A stretch of 64,000 nt of DNA from Rhodococcus sp. WMMA185. Its GTDB lineage: Bacteria; Actinomycetota; Actinomycetes; Mycobacteriales; Mycobacteriaceae. Numbering within the stretch: the first letter of the stretch is position 1; every line of letters begins with the position of its first letter. Where the stretch lies: contig NZ_CP017014.1 of NCBI RefSeq assembly GCF_001767395.1, positions 2,302,501 to 2,366,500 of the forward strand. Direction: 5' to 3'. This document shows positions 1 to 9,505 of the stretch, piece after piece. Below the pieces are notes generated by a model. The model worked only from the letters and a program-made list of their open reading frames with translations, had not been told where the DNA came from and made no database searches. A program made the translations under genes and the position numbers.

Positions 1-50
1 CGCGCCTGCTGCTTACCGAACTCCGGGGCAATAGGGACAGGCCAAAAGAA

Positions 51-86
51 AACGACCCTTCCGAATCAGCATCCGGAAGGGTCGTT
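51..86 (-). terminator. Rho-independent terminator of tRNA-Asn
   Basis: A perfect 13-bp inverted repeat (51-63 with 74-86) with a 10-nt loop lies just downstream of the minus-strand tRNA. Read on the minus strand it is followed by a T-rich run (TTTTCTTTT), the normal layout of an intrinsic terminator. Confidence 0.85.
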
Positions 87-105
87 CACCTTTTACAACA
101 TTCTG

Positions 106-178
106 CTCCCCCGGCTGGACTCGAACCAGCAACCGTCCGATTAACAGTCGGAAGCTCTGCCAATTGAGCTACAGGGGA
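106..178 (-). tRNA. tRNA-Asn (anticodon GTT)
   Basis: The minus strand folds as a 73-nt cloverleaf. A 7-bp acceptor stem pairs TCCCCTG with CGGGGGA (one G-T pair), the anticodon loop reads ACTGTTAAT with GTT at the anticodon position, and the T arm has GGTTCGAGTCC. The discriminator base is G and the 3' CCA is not encoded. A strong terminator follows. Confidence 0.95.
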
Positions 179-317
179 TTATTCTGCTGCGCATCGCCGT
201 CCCCGGCGATGCGAGTGAAACTGTAGCGCATAGCCCTACCCCAGTACCAAATCGGCTGCCTGTGGACGCATCAGGCAGGATGGGAGAAGGTTGTCGTGCG
301 TCGGGAGGAAGCCGGAA

Positions 318-566
318 ATGATGCGGTTGTTGATCGGTGTCGCTGCTGGATACGTGCTGGGCGCGCGAGCGGGGCGCGGGCGCTACGAACAGATCAGCCG
401 CGCATCCAAGGCGGTGGCCAACAGTCCGGCAACGAAGAAAGTGGTGCAGATCTCACGCCAGAAGCTGTCCGACTCCCTGAATACGCAGCCCCGTCTCGAG
501 CCGATGAAGCCGCTGGACGAGAAGACGACCATCCTCGTACCCCAGGATCAGCTGAAGAAGAAGTAG
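318..566 (+). CDS. Small single-pass membrane protein, YtxH-like
   Basis: An 82-residue protein opening with a short hydrophobic glycine-rich segment (LLIGVAAGYVLGARAG) and then a basic, lysine-ending tail. This N-terminal pattern is typical of small actinobacterial YtxH-like or unassigned membrane proteins; no enzymatic motif is visible. The start was set at ATG 318 because GGGAGG lies 9-10 nt upstream; an in-frame TTG at 291 has no such site. It converges on dnaG with only about 25 bp between stops. Function unknown. Confidence 0.7.
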   Translation: MMRLLIGVAAGYVLGARAGRGRYEQISRASKAVANSPATKKVVQISRQKLSDSLNTQPRLEPMKPLDEKTTILVPQDQLKKK

Positions 567-591
567 CCGGGCTCGAGCCGACATGCCCCCA

Positions 592-2511
592 CTACGGGGT
601 GACGTCGCCGATCGCCTGGTCGAGCAGGCTACGCCGATACTGCTCGAGGGCAACGAGGTCGCCGAGTAGGGAGTGGAACTCGTCCGACTCCGCCGCGGGC
701 GAGATCCGCTGCAGTTTGGACTTGAGCTCTGCTACCTGCTCGCCGACCCACACCTCCTGAAGGCGTGCGATGACACCGGAGATGTACCGGGGGACGGTGT
801 CCTCTTCGGCAGGCAACGGCTCGACCGCGAGCTCCGACACAAGCGACGAGGCGGTGACGTCCTCGACGCCCCGGCTGACTGCGTCGACCCATTCGGCGCC
901 CCCGAGGCCCGCGCTCGTACCTCCGGCGGCGATCATCGACTGACGGATTGCGACGTAAGCGGGATGGGTGAAGGTCTCCACCGGGAGCGAGTCGAACACG
1001 GTTCCCGCGATCGACGGGTACTGCAACGCGGCCTTGAGCGCCTCCCGCTGCGCCCACAGCGTCGGATCGTTCGGCCGAGGCCGCGAGATCCCGACCGGCA
1101 ACTGCGGGGTGTCCGCCTCGCCGTCTCGGGCCGTCTTCTTTCGCGGTGGCGCCGGCATGGATCCGCGGGTGGATGCGCGCTTGCGTGCCTCGTCGCGCAC
1201 CCGCTGCCGGACCGCGGGAATGTCGTCCCATCCGACCCAACCGGACAACTGGACGGCATAGCTGTCGCGCAGCGTCGGCTCTTTGATCTGGGCGACGACG
1301 GGCACTGTGCGCCGCAGAGCTTCTACCCGACCCTCGGCGGTCTCGAGGTCGTGCTCGGTGAGCAGCGACTTGACCACGAACTCGAACATCGGGGTCCGGC
1401 GTGCCACCAAATCACGGACGGCGGCGTCGCCTGACTTCTGCCGCAGTTCACATGGGTCCATGCCCTCCGGCGCAATCGCCACGAAGGTCTGCCCGGCCAT
1501 CTTCTGGTCACCCTCGAACGCCTTCATCGCCGCGGCCTGACCGGCGGCATCACCGTCGAACGTGTAGATGATCTCACCACGAAAGTAGCTGTCGTCCATC
1601 AGCAAGCGCCGGAGCAATACGAGGTGGTCGTCGCCGAACGCGGTGCCGCATGCGGCGACAGCGGTCTTGACTCCCGCCTGGTGCATCGCCATGACGTCGG
1701 TGTAGCCCTCGACGACCACCGCTTGATGACCCTTCGCGATCTCCCGCTTCGCGAGATCGAGACCGAACAGCACCTGGGATTTCTTGTACAGCATGGTTTC
1801 CGGTGTATTGACGTACTTGCCCGGCATGGTGTCGTCATCGAACAACTTGCGCGCACCGAAGCCGATGACGTCGCCGGACAAGTTGCGTATGGGCCACAGC
1901 AATCGCCGACGAAAGCGGTCTATGTGACCGCGACGCCCTTGCTTCGACAGCCCTGCAGCCTCGAGTTCCTTGACATCGAACCCCATACCCAGCAGATGCT
2001 TGGTGAGCACATCCCAGCCGTCGGGCGCGTATCCACAGCCGAACTGCTGCGCGATCTGTGCGTCGAAGTCGCGCTCGGCCAGGTAATCGCGGGCCGCCTG
2101 CGCGTCAGGTTCCTGCAATCGGGCCGCATAGAAGGCCTGAGCAGCCGCGTTGGCTGCCACGAGACGCGCCCTCGTGCCGCGATCTCGCTGCACCGAGGTA
2201 CCGCCGCCCTCGTACGAGATGGTGTAGTTCAACCGATCGGCGAGTTGCTCGACCGCCTCGACAAAGCTGATGTGATCGATCTTCTGGAGGAATGAGTAGA
2301 CGTCTCCACCCTCACCACAGCCGAAGCAGTGATAGTGCCCGTGGTTGGGCCGGACGTGGAATGACGGCGACTTCTCGTCGTGAAAGGGGCACAGCCCCTT
2401 CATGGAGTCGCCGCCGGCACGCTTGAGGGAAACGTATTCCCCCACGATGTCCTCGATCCGGGTGCGCTCACGAATGGCTGCAATGTCACGATCAGGAATT
2501 CGGCCAGCCAC
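592..2511 (-). CDS. dnaG: DNA primase DnaG
   Basis: Synthesises RNA primers at the replication fork. Visible in order: an N-terminal CHC2 zinc-binding domain (C41, H44, C62, C65 counted from the GTG at 2511), the catalytic core with the Toprim glutamate motif VVEGYTDVMAM and the acidic motif FDGDAAGQAA, a proline-rich linker near residue 460, and a C-terminal helicase-binding region. Length of about 639 residues is normal for actinobacterial primases. GTG 2511 places the start right before the conserved AGRIPDRDI opening; an upstream in-frame start at 2544 would add 11 unconserved residues. It follows the dNTPase gene on the same strand with a gap of about 100 bp. Confidence 0.97.
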   Translation of the reverse strand: MAGRIPDRDIAAIRERTRIEDIVGEYVSLKRAGGDSMKGLCPFHDEKSPSFHVRPNHGHYHCFGCGEGGDVYSFLQKIDHISFVEAVEQLADRLNYTISYEGGGTSVQRDRGTRARLVAANAAAQAFYAARLQEPDAQAARDYLAERDFDAQIAQQFGCGYAPDGWDVLTKHLLGMGFDVKELEAAGLSKQGRRGHIDRFRRRLLWPIRNLSGDVIGFGARKLFDDDTMPGKYVNTPETMLYKKSQVLFGLDLAKREIAKGHQAVVVEGYTDVMAMHQAGVKTAVAACGTAFGDDHLVLLRRLLMDDSYFRGEIIYTFDGDAAGQAAAMKAFEGDQKMAGQTFVAIAPEGMDPCELRQKSGDAAVRDLVARRTPMFEFVVKSLLTEHDLETAEGRVEALRRTVPVVAQIKEPTLRDSYAVQLSGWVGWDDIPAVRQRVRDEARKRASTRGSMPAPPRKKTARDGEADTPQLPVGISRPRPNDPTLWAQREALKAALQYPSIAGTVFDSLPVETFTHPAYVAIRQSMIAAGGTSAGLGGAEWVDAVSRGVEDVTASSLVSELAVEPLPAEEDTVPRYISGVIARLQEVWVGEQVAELKSKLQRISPAAESDEFHSLLGDLVALEQYRRSLLDQAIGDVTP

Positions 2512-2610
2512 GGCAGACAGTGTAGGCGCTGAGGGCGTGCCCAATCTTCCGACTCGCGAACAGTCGTCCGCCCGCCTCGTGATCGAGTCGGATCCAGGTT
2601 CGCCCGCTCG

Positions 2611-3912
2611 CTACCCCCAACTGGCCTGGGCGCCGAGGCTGGCCTTGTCGACCCGCTCGAGCCGACTCTCGGTGTAGGAGGCGATCTGGTCGACCACCAC
2701 TCGGACGCGGGCGGCGTCGTCGACTGCCGTTTGCCAGGCGGGAACAAGCAGCGGGTCGAGACTGGCGGGTGCGGTTGCCAGCAGCCACTCGGCGACCCGG
2801 TGCACGCGGTCGCGCTGTCGCTCCTGCCTGGCCCGGTGTCCCGCATCGGACATCACGTAGTTCAGTGCGAATGTCTTGAGTAGCGCTACCTCCGCTGCGA
2901 CGACCGGTGGGATCACCAGGTCTCCGGCATAACGGGTAAGCGGCCTCTCGCCGTGGACAGATCGGGTCCCGACGATCGCCGCGGTTGCGAAGCGTCCGAC
3001 CAATTCGCTGGTCAGGTTCTTCAGCGCCACCGAACTTGCGAGCGCACCGTCGTAGCTTCCGTCGACGCGCGCAACGACGGGCAGAAGGCTCAACCGCTGC
3101 CCCGCTTCGACAAGCTCCTCGACGTCGAGCCCCCAGAACTCCGCCGCACCGAACTCGGCGAGTGCCCGTCGATCTGACGGGTCGGCAAGCGAACGCAGAT
3201 CGATCCGCCCGTCTATCACCCCGTCCTCGACGTCGTGGACGGAGTAGGCGACGTCATCTGCCCAATCCATCACCTGCGCCTCGAGGCACTGACGACCCTC
3301 CGGTGCACCTTCCCGAATCCAGTCCAGCACGTCGGCGTCGTCGGCGTAGGCACCGAACTTGGCACCAGGCCGCGGTCTGGTCCACGGGTACTTGATCGCG
3401 GCGTCCAGCGACGCGCGCGTGAGGTTGAGCCCGGCACTGCTTCCGTCCGCGTGCAGCACCTTCGGCTCGAGGCTCGACAGGATCCGCAAGTTCTGTGCGT
3501 TGCCTTCGAAGCCACCGCAGTTCTCAGCGACTTCGTCGAGAGCCTTCTCGCCGTTGTGACCGTACGGCGGGTGACCGATGTCGTGGGCGAGCCCCGCGAG
3601 GTCGACCAGATCGGGGTCGCAGCCGAGGCCGCCCGCGATTCCCCGGCCGATCTGCGCGACTTCGATGGAATGCGTCAACCGGGTACGGGGGGTGTCGCCA
3701 TCGCGGGGTCCCACCACCTGTGTCTTGTCGGCAAGCCTTCGGAGCGCGGCCGAATGTTGAACGCGCGCACGATCCCGTGAGAAGTCCGATCTGTGCTGGG
3801 CGGGCGCAATCTCGCCGCCGGGCACCCCGGCCTGCTTCGGTGCCTCGTGGGCCCTGCGGGCGATGTCGTGTGCGGTGTACACACCGCCGGTACGTGTCGT
3901 GTGTGCCTTCAT
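2611..3912 (-). CDS. dgt: Deoxyguanosinetriphosphate triphosphohydrolase-like protein
   Basis: HD-domain enzyme expected to hydrolyse dNTPs to the deoxynucleoside and tripolyphosphate. The metal-binding H...HD...D set is visible in [10 protein letters not shown] and [13 protein letters not shown], followed by the conserved NAQNLRIL segment. The 433-residue length fits the family. It lies between the YdcF-like protein (stop 8 bp upstream of this start) and dnaG, all on the minus strand, so the three may be co-transcribed. The tie to primase suggests a dNTP-pool role near replication, as in mycobacteria, but that is context only. Confidence 0.93.
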   Translation of the reverse strand: MKAHTTRTGGVYTAHDIARRAHEAPKQAGVPGGEIAPAQHRSDFSRDRARVQHSAALRRLADKTQVVGPRDGDTPRTRLTHSIEVAQIGRGIAGGLGCDPDLVDLAGLAHDIGHPPYGHNGEKALDEVAENCGGFEGNAQNLRILSSLEPKVLHADGSSAGLNLTRASLDAAIKYPWTRPRPGAKFGAYADDADVLDWIREGAPEGRQCLEAQVMDWADDVAYSVHDVEDGVIDGRIDLRSLADPSDRRALAEFGAAEFWGLDVEELVEAGQRLSLLPVVARVDGSYDGALASSVALKNLTSELVGRFATAAIVGTRSVHGERPLTRYAGDLVIPPVVAAEVALLKTFALNYVMSDAGHRARQERQRDRVHRVAEWLLATAPASLDPLLVPAWQTAVDDAARVRVVVDQIASYTESRLERVDKASLGAQASWG

Positions 3913-3919
3913 CGAGTAA

Positions 3920-4657
3920 CTACTGCTCCGCCGTGTAAGGGAAGTCGGCCGAGAAGTGGGTGAGCTGATACCAGATCAAAGCCCCCGTTTCCCGTGCGAT
4001 TCCGTGGAACTGAGATTCGCGTGTGAAGACTGCGGGTCCTTGCCGAGTTGGCGACGTCCATGCCTCGAGGCCGGCGTCGCGGGCCATCGTCCGAGCCCGC
4101 AGCGAGTGCCAGGGATCGCTGACGAGAACAGCCGAATTAATGCCCTGATCATTCATGGCATCAGCCACCGCGTCGATACTGAGCAGGGTGTCGGACCCCT
4201 CCTCGACGGCGGTGATGCTGCCTGCGGGCACTCCACGTGAGACCAGATAGTTCTTCGCGGACGCGGCCTCGGTGTATTCGTCGCCCTCCTGTTTGCCACC
4301 GACGGTGATGATCTCCGGGGCCACACCTTCTTCGTATAGTTTGTACGCTTGTTCGAGTCGAGCCTCGAACACCGATGACGGCGTTCCCGAGTATTGCGCG
4401 GCACCGAGCACCACTATCGCATCGGCGGCAGATCGGTCGTCGATCCTTGCCACCTGCCACACCCGAAACGCAGTACCCAGTACGAGCACTACCGCGATCA
4501 GAACCGCACCCGCGATTGCCCGACGGGTCCACCGTGCAAGTCCGGTCACGAACCCGCCTCGACGAGACCCGGCAGCCCCAGACCGTGAGTACTCGGCCCC
4601 CGTAAACCCAGAACGGTCCGGGAGGTCGTGATGTTCACGGCTCGGTGCAGAATTCAC
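3920..4657 (-). CDS. YdcF/DUF218 (SanA/ElyC-type) membrane-anchored protein
   Basis: One transmembrane helix (about residues 48-65, [18 protein letters not shown]) is followed by an extracytoplasmic DUF218 domain. The family signatures are visible: DAIVVLGAA at the first strand, [15 protein letters not shown] in the middle and the [12 protein letters not shown] block near the C-terminus. Members are linked to envelope integrity in other bacteria, but the reaction is not established. GTG 4657 is preferred over an ATG at 4702 because the extra 15 residues look unrelated to the family. Confidence 0.85.
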   Translation of the reverse strand: MNSAPSREHHDLPDRSGFTGAEYSRSGAAGSRRGGFVTGLARWTRRAIAGAVLIAVVLVLGTAFRVWQVARIDDRSAADAIVVLGAAQYSGTPSSVFEARLEQAYKLYEEGVAPEIITVGGKQEGDEYTEAASAKNYLVSRGVPAGSITAVEEGSDTLLSIDAVADAMNDQGINSAVLVSDPWHSLRARTMARDAGLEAWTSPTRQGPAVFTRESQFHGIARETGALIWYQLTHFSADFPYTAEQ

Positions 4658-4720
4658 TCCCCGATTCTGCCAGCAGGCGCCACTGCGCCCTGGTGAAGAC
4701 ACACCCGATAGATTTGCTAC

Positions 4721-6787
4721 ATGCCACCCGCACCGATTCCCGAGCAGGTCCCGTCGTCCCGCCCGCGACGGCAGTTTGCCGGCGCCTTGCGCTTGGCCAC
4801 ACTCGGTGCCGTCACCACCCTTCTGGCTCTCGTCACGATCGTCTTCGGGCCCGCGGTGTCAGGGGCAGAGGCGCCGCTCAGACTGCCCGGCCAGATCACG
4901 GATGAGGTCGGCGCCCTCGACGCTACCGAGCAGGCCGATGTCCAGTCGGCGATCGACCGACTCTACGACGAGCATCGGGTGCGGTTGTGGGTCGTGTACG
5001 TCTCCGACTTCAGTGGACTCGCGGCCCTGCCCTGGGCCGACCAGACTGCGCAACTATCCGCATTCGGCGACCGCGACGCCCTACTCGCCGTCGCGACGGT
5101 CGACCGTGCGTACGCGCTCGTGCTGCCGGACGGATTGACGGAAATCAGCACCTCGGAGGCCGAGTCCATTCGGGTGAATGCGGTGGAACCCGCTCTGCGC
5201 GTGCAGGACTGGGCGGGAGGTGCGATGGCCGCCGCAGAAGGGATCGGCGACGCCATGGTCCCCGGCGGCGGAATGTCGGTGCAAACACTGTTGATCGGCG
5301 GCGGCGTGGTGGTCGTAGGTGTAGGCGGAGTCGTCCTGTACTCGCGAAAGAAGAAGCGCGACCAATCCCTCGCCGGAATCGAGGCCGCACGAGGCATCGA
5401 CCCCGAGGACACGGCCGCCCTCTTCGCGCTGCCGCTACCCACCCTGGACGAACGCGCCAAGGAAGTCCTGGTCGAGACCGACAACGCGTTGCGCTCGAGC
5501 CAGGAGGAACTAGACCTGGCCCGTGGCGAATTCGGCGAGCAGTCGATAGCCACGTTCACGACGGCATTCGAGAACGCTCAGTCTGCGCTCGCCTCGGCGT
5601 TCACCATCCGTCAGCGCCTCGACGACGCGATTCCCGAGACGCCGCAGCAGCAACGAGAGATGCTCGTCGAGATCATCTCCTCGTGCGGTCGCGCGGACCG
5701 CGAACTCAACGAACGAGTCGAGGAGTTCGACGGGCTCCGGGATCTGCTGATAGGCGCCCCCGAGCGACTCGACGCACTGACCCAGCAAATGGTCGCATTG
5801 AGCGTGCGGATACCCGACTCCACGCAGACTCTCGCCACCTTGCAGACCGAATTCCCTTCCACAGCAATCGCTCCCATCGCCCACAACGTGACAATGGCGC
5901 AGGAGCGACTCGACTTCGTGGAGCAGGCCGTGGCGGAGGGACGAGAGGCGATCACTCTCCCGCCCGGCCAGCAGGGGCCTGCGGTCTCGGCGATCCGTGC
6001 CGCCGAAGGAGCGCTCGAGCAGGCGAGAAGTCTGCTAGACGCAGTCGACCACGCTGCGGAGGACATTCGTCACGCGATCGCAACCCTGCCGGCGGCAATG
6101 GCCGATGTGGAGGCCGGAATCACGGCAGCCGCTCAGTTCACCGAGCAGGGCGGTGCCACACTCGCCGAGGCCCGTGCCGCCGCAGAAGCGGCGCTGGCAT
6201 CGGCCCGGGGCGCCCAGGACACCGACCCGCTCGGGAGCTTCACTCAGATCGTCAAGGCAGACGCACACCTCGATGCCGTTCTTGCCGAGGCTCAGGAGTC
6301 CCATCAGCAAGCCGAGCGGGCTCGGCAGCACCTCGAACGGGACCTTGTTGCGGCACAATCGCAGGTCACGGCGGCTTCGGACTTCATAGGCACGCGCCGA
6401 GGTGTGGTAGGCGCAGAGGCTCGCACCCGTCTGACGGAGGCCCGGCGTCACCTCGCGAGCGCACAGCAGTTACGCGACACCGACCCCTCTCGCGCATTGC
6501 AGGAGGCGCAGGCCGCGTCGGCCCTGGCCGCCGACGCCTTGCGACTTGCTCACAACGACGTCAGCCAGTGGGAATCTCGCCAGCGCCCCGGACCTGGAAG
6601 CGGAGGCAACAATGCCGCCGGGATGATCCTCGGCGGCATCGTGATCGACAGCATCTTGCGCGGTGGGTTCAGCGGGGGCGGCAACTGGGGAAGCCGAGGC
6701 TCGGGCGGTGGCGGCTTCGGCGGCGTCCCGCGGTCGTTCGGTGGACCGAGCAGCTCCGGCCGGATCAGCGGTGGTGGCCGCTTCTGA
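4721..6787 (+). CDS. TPM-domain membrane protein with long coiled coil
   Basis: A 688-residue protein with a signal peptide or first membrane helix (about 24-48), an extracytoplasmic TPM domain (about 55-180, LPGQITDEVGALD to the DAMVPGGGMS region), a second helix (about 188-208) and a KKKR stop-transfer. A very long alanine/glutamine-rich helical coiled-coil segment (about 230-610) follows, then a glycine/serine-rich tail ending GGGRF. The TPM domain occurs in proteins linked to photosystem repair and membrane-protein quality control; the catalytic claim for it is weak. The upstream helix plus stop-transfer puts the coiled coil in the cytoplasm (inference). It converges on glyS. Confidence 0.85.
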   Translation: MPPAPIPEQVPSSRPRRQFAGALRLATLGAVTTLLALVTIVFGPAVSGAEAPLRLPGQITDEVGALDATEQADVQSAIDRLYDEHRVRLWVVYVSDFSGLAALPWADQTAQLSAFGDRDALLAVATVDRAYALVLPDGLTEISTSEAESIRVNAVEPALRVQDWAGGAMAAAEGIGDAMVPGGGMSVQTLLIGGGVVVVGVGGVVLYSRKKKRDQSLAGIEAARGIDPEDTAALFALPLPTLDERAKEVLVETDNALRSSQEELDLARGEFGEQSIATFTTAFENAQSALASAFTIRQRLDDAIPETPQQQREMLVEIISSCGRADRELNERVEEFDGLRDLLIGAPERLDALTQQMVALSVRIPDSTQTLATLQTEFPSTAIAPIAHNVTMAQERLDFVEQAVAEGREAITLPPGQQGPAVSAIRAAEGALEQARSLLDAVDHAAEDIRHAIATLPAAMADVEAGITAAAQFTEQGGATLAEARAAAEAALASARGAQDTDPLGSFTQIVKADAHLDAVLAEAQESHQQAERARQHLERDLVAAQSQVTAASDFIGTRRGVVGAEARTRLTEARRHLASAQQLRDTDPSRALQEAQAASALAADALRLAHNDVSQWESRQRPGPGSGGNNAAGMILGGIVIDSILRGGFSGGGNWGSRGSGGGGFGGVPRSFGGPSSSGRISGGGRF

Positions 6788-6829
6788 CGTCCGGCCGGAA
6801 CCGCCCGGAAAAGGTACCTCGACTACCGA

Positions 6830-8236
6830 TCAGGAACCGATCAGGCGCTGAGCGAGGTAGCTCTCGACCTGGTCGAGGGCTACTCGATCCTGGGCCATCG
6901 AGTCGCGCTCACGCACCGTCACCGCATGATCGTCAAGGGTGTCGAAGTCCACGGTGATGCAGAACGGTGTGCCGATCTCGTCCTGACGACGGTAACGACG
7001 GCCGATCGCACCGGCGTCGTCGAACTCGACGTTCCAGTGCTGGCGGAGCGTCGCGGCAAGGTCCTTGGCCTTAGGCGTGAGGTCGGCGTTGCGTGACAAA
7101 GGCAGCACGGCAGCCTTGACCGGGGCGAGACGACGGTCGAGACGCAGTACGGTGCGCTTGTCGACGCCACCCTTCGCGTTGGGCGCTTCGTCCTCGGTGT
7201 AGGCATCGACGAGGAACGCCATCAGCGAGCGGGTGAGTCCGGCTGCCGGCTCGATGACAAACGGCGTGTACCGCTCGCCGGTGGCCTGGTCGTAATAGTT
7301 CAGTTCAGTACCCGAGTGCTTCGAGTGCGTCGCCAGGTCGAAGTCGGTGCGGTTGGCCACGCCCTCGAGCTCGCCCCACTCCCCGCCCTGGAAGTGGAAG
7401 CGGTACTCGATGTCCACTGTGCGCTTGGAGTAGTGCGACAGCTTGTCTTTGGCGTGCTCGTACAGGCGCAGGTTGTCCTTGTTGATGCCCAGACCCGTGT
7501 ACCAGTCCATGCGGTAGTCGATCCAGTACTGGTGCCATTCCTCGTCGTCGCCGGGCTTGACGAAGAACTCCATCTCCATCTGCTCGAATTCGCGGGTGCG
7601 GAAGATGAAGTTGCCGGGCGTGATCTCGTTGCGGAAGCTCTTGCCGATCTGGCCGATGCCGAACGGGGGCTTCTTCCGCGACGTGGTGAGCACGTTCGCG
7701 AAATTCACGAAGATGCCCTGCGCTGTCTCCGGCCGCAGGTAGTGCAGGCCCTCTTCGCTCTCGACCGGGCCGAGATACGTCTTGAGCATCATGTTGAAGT
7801 CGCGGGGCTCGGTCCACCGACCGACGGTGCCGCAGTCGGGGCAGGGCACGACGTCCATGGCGACCTCGTCAGGGTTGTCCAGGCCCTTCTTGTCCGCGTA
7901 CGCCTCCTGCATGTGATCCTGGCGGTGACGCTTGTGACAGTTCAGGCACTCGACCAGCGGGTCGTTGAACACGCCGACGTGGCCGGACGCGACCCACACC
8001 TCACGGGGCAGGATCACCGACGAGTCGAGGCCAACGACATCGTCACGGCTGGTGACCATGTTCCGCCACCACTGCTTCTTGATGTTCTCCTTGAGTTCGA
8101 CACCCAGGGGGCCGTAGTCCCAGGCCGATTTCGTGCCTCCGTAGATCTCACCGCACGGGTAGACCAGGCCACGACGCTTGGCGAGATTGACGACGGTTTC
8201 GACTTTGGACTTCGGTGCCACTCGGGTGCTCTCCAT
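6830..8236 (-). CDS. glyS: Glycyl-tRNA synthetase (single-chain, class II)
   Basis: Charges tRNA-Gly. The 468-residue protein has the class II motifs: the [14 protein letters not shown] block (motif 2) and an arginine-containing [12 protein letters not shown] block (motif 3), followed by the C-terminal anticodon-binding domain. Two Cys pairs (CLNCHKRH and [10 protein letters not shown]) lie in the insertion typical of this GlyRS type. ATG 8236 was chosen because it opens directly on the conserved [18 protein letters not shown] segment; an upstream in-frame ATG at 8329 would run through the divergent promoter region. It is divergently oriented from the SmtB/Zur pair. Confidence 0.97.
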   Translation of the reverse strand: MESTRVAPKSKVETVVNLAKRRGLVYPCGEIYGGTKSAWDYGPLGVELKENIKKQWWRNMVTSRDDVVGLDSSVILPREVWVASGHVGVFNDPLVECLNCHKRHRQDHMQEAYADKKGLDNPDEVAMDVVPCPDCGTVGRWTEPRDFNMMLKTYLGPVESEEGLHYLRPETAQGIFVNFANVLTTSRKKPPFGIGQIGKSFRNEITPGNFIFRTREFEQMEMEFFVKPGDDEEWHQYWIDYRMDWYTGLGINKDNLRLYEHAKDKLSHYSKRTVDIEYRFHFQGGEWGELEGVANRTDFDLATHSKHSGTELNYYDQATGERYTPFVIEPAAGLTRSLMAFLVDAYTEDEAPNAKGGVDKRTVLRLDRRLAPVKAAVLPLSRNADLTPKAKDLAATLRQHWNVEFDDAGAIGRRYRRQDEIGTPFCITVDFDTLDDHAVTVRERDSMAQDRVALDQVESYLAQRLIGS

Positions 8237-8247
8237 CTGGGTAATAG

Positions 8248-8345
8248 ATGCATGGAATAACGTGCATTTTTCGACGCCCAGCCTATCGTCCCGATTCCCG
8301 AGGCCTACCCACCCGGTTGACATGCGCATTTGTGCATATCAAAAT
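8248..8345. promoter_or_regulatory. Divergent glyS / smtB-zur control region with TGCAT dyads
   Basis: Between the two divergent genes lies a TTGACA hexamer (8317-8322) with a CAAAAT -10-like hexamer 17 nt downstream (8340-8345), oriented toward the regulator pair. Between them sits an imperfect dyad ATGCGCA-TT-TGTGCAT (8322-8337, 6 of 7 positions paired). A second pair of TGCAT words (8249-8253 and 8263-8267) lies near the glyS start. Location over the putative promoter suggests an operator for the ArsR/SmtB-type regulator encoded just downstream; this is inference. Confidence 0.5.
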
Positions 8346-8436
8346 GGAATCGCTTTGCAATAAGATATGTGATCGACCGAGGCCGAACGCCTCGAATTCG
8401 CACTCGACCATTGTCCGCCGCGCCGAAGGAGATCCC

Positions 8437-8829
8437 GTGAGTATCGCCGGTACCGGGGAACCATTCGACACTGCCGCCCCGACGCCTTCGCCGCAGACCC
8501 CTGCGCCGCATCGAGGGACGCAGCCGAAGGATTCGCCGTCAAGCGAGACACTGAGCGCGGCGGGTGACATCCTGCGCGCACTCGCCGCACCCGTCCGAAT
8601 CGCGATTGTCCTCGAGCTCCGCGAATCGGAGCGGTGCGTACACGAATTGGTGGGCGCCCTCGGTGTCACGCAACCACTGATCAGTCAGCATCTTCGAGTG
8701 CTGAAGGCGGCGGGTGTCGTCCGCGGCGAGCGCAGCGGCCGAGAGGTTCTCTACCGGCTGGTCGATGACCACCTCGCCCACATCGTCGTCGATGCCGTCG
8801 CGCACGCTGAGGAAGGATCAACTCTTTGA
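8437..8829 (+). CDS. ArsR/SmtB-family metalloregulator
   Basis: A 130-residue winged-helix repressor. The ArsR HTH is clear: LRALAAPVRIAIVLEL, then VHELVGALGVTQPLISQHLRVLKAAGVV, then the wing REVLYRLVDDH. It carries a proline-rich N-terminal extension of about 45 residues. Likely zinc-responsive, because it overlaps the downstream Fur-family gene (TTGA overlap at 8826-8829) exactly as the mycobacterial SmtB-Zur operon does (recalled synteny). GTG 8437 has GAAGGAG 7 nt upstream. It probably represses its own operon when metal-free. Confidence 0.9.
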   Translation: MSIAGTGEPFDTAAPTPSPQTPAPHRGTQPKDSPSSETLSAAGDILRALAAPVRIAIVLELRESERCVHELVGALGVTQPLISQHLRVLKAAGVVRGERSGREVLYRLVDDHLAHIVVDAVAHAEEGSTL

Positions 8830-9245
8830 GCCAGGGAACCGGCCCAGCCAAGCCCGTCGTCGGTGTGCGCGCGACCAAGCAGCGCAGCGCGATCTCTGCG
8901 CTTCTCGACGACCTCGACGAGTTCCGGTCCGCGCAGGAACTGCACGACGAACTCCGCAAGCGGGGCGAGGGCATTGGGCTGACCACTGTCTACCGCACCC
9001 TTCAGACCCTCGCCGATGCCGGAACGGTCGACGTCCTGCGGATCGACTCCGGCGAATCCGTCTACCGCCGGTGCTCGACCGGGCACCACCATCACCTCGT
9101 CTGCCGCACTTGCGGTTACACCGTCGAGGTCGAAGGGCCGACCGTCGAGCAGTGGTCGCAATCCGTTGCCGAGGCCAACGGGTTCTCCGACGTCAGCCAC
9201 ACTATCGAAATCTTCGGCATCTGCCGCGATTGCCGTTCAGGTTAG
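8826..9245 (+). CDS. zur: Fur-family zinc uptake regulator Zur (FurB)
   Basis: A 139-residue Fur-family repressor. The N-terminal winged helix ends in TTVYRTLQTLADAGTVDVL. The C-terminal dimerisation domain shows the metal-site GHHHHLVCRTCG block and a second CxxC pair (CRDC) near the end. The TTG start overlaps the stop of the ArsR-type gene, so the two are translationally coupled. Assignment to Zur rather than Fur rests on the operon partner and the glyS-linked position known for mycobacterial furB; the sequence alone would support Fur-family. Confidence 0.9.
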   Translation: MSQGTGPAKPVVGVRATKQRSAISALLDDLDEFRSAQELHDELRKRGEGIGLTTVYRTLQTLADAGTVDVLRIDSGESVYRRCSTGHHHHLVCRTCGYTVEVEGPTVEQWSQSVAEANGFSDVSHTIEIFGICRDCRSG

Positions 9246-9505
9246 AAGCGGGATCCCGGCCCACACCCCAGTCTCGTTGTCAAAATTCATCATTCGGCTG
9301 CCATCACTGGTCGGTGTAGCACCGGTGACCGGGGTCGATCGAGTGGCCGGCCATCATCTTCCAGGTCTCCCCGGGGGATGCACTCGTCCGCTAGTCAGGG
9401 GACAACCGGTCCGCTGTTCGCAGGACAGACACAGTAATCGCTGCCGGTAATACTGGTTTGACCGCCGGACTCGATCCGGGATGTCTTGCTGCAGAAGGGT
9501 TGAAT

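Noticed and set aside
4987-6957. 650-codon open frame overlapping the TPM-domain gene in another phase
   Set aside because: Arg/Pro-rich shadow of the real gene; no ribosome site or domain.
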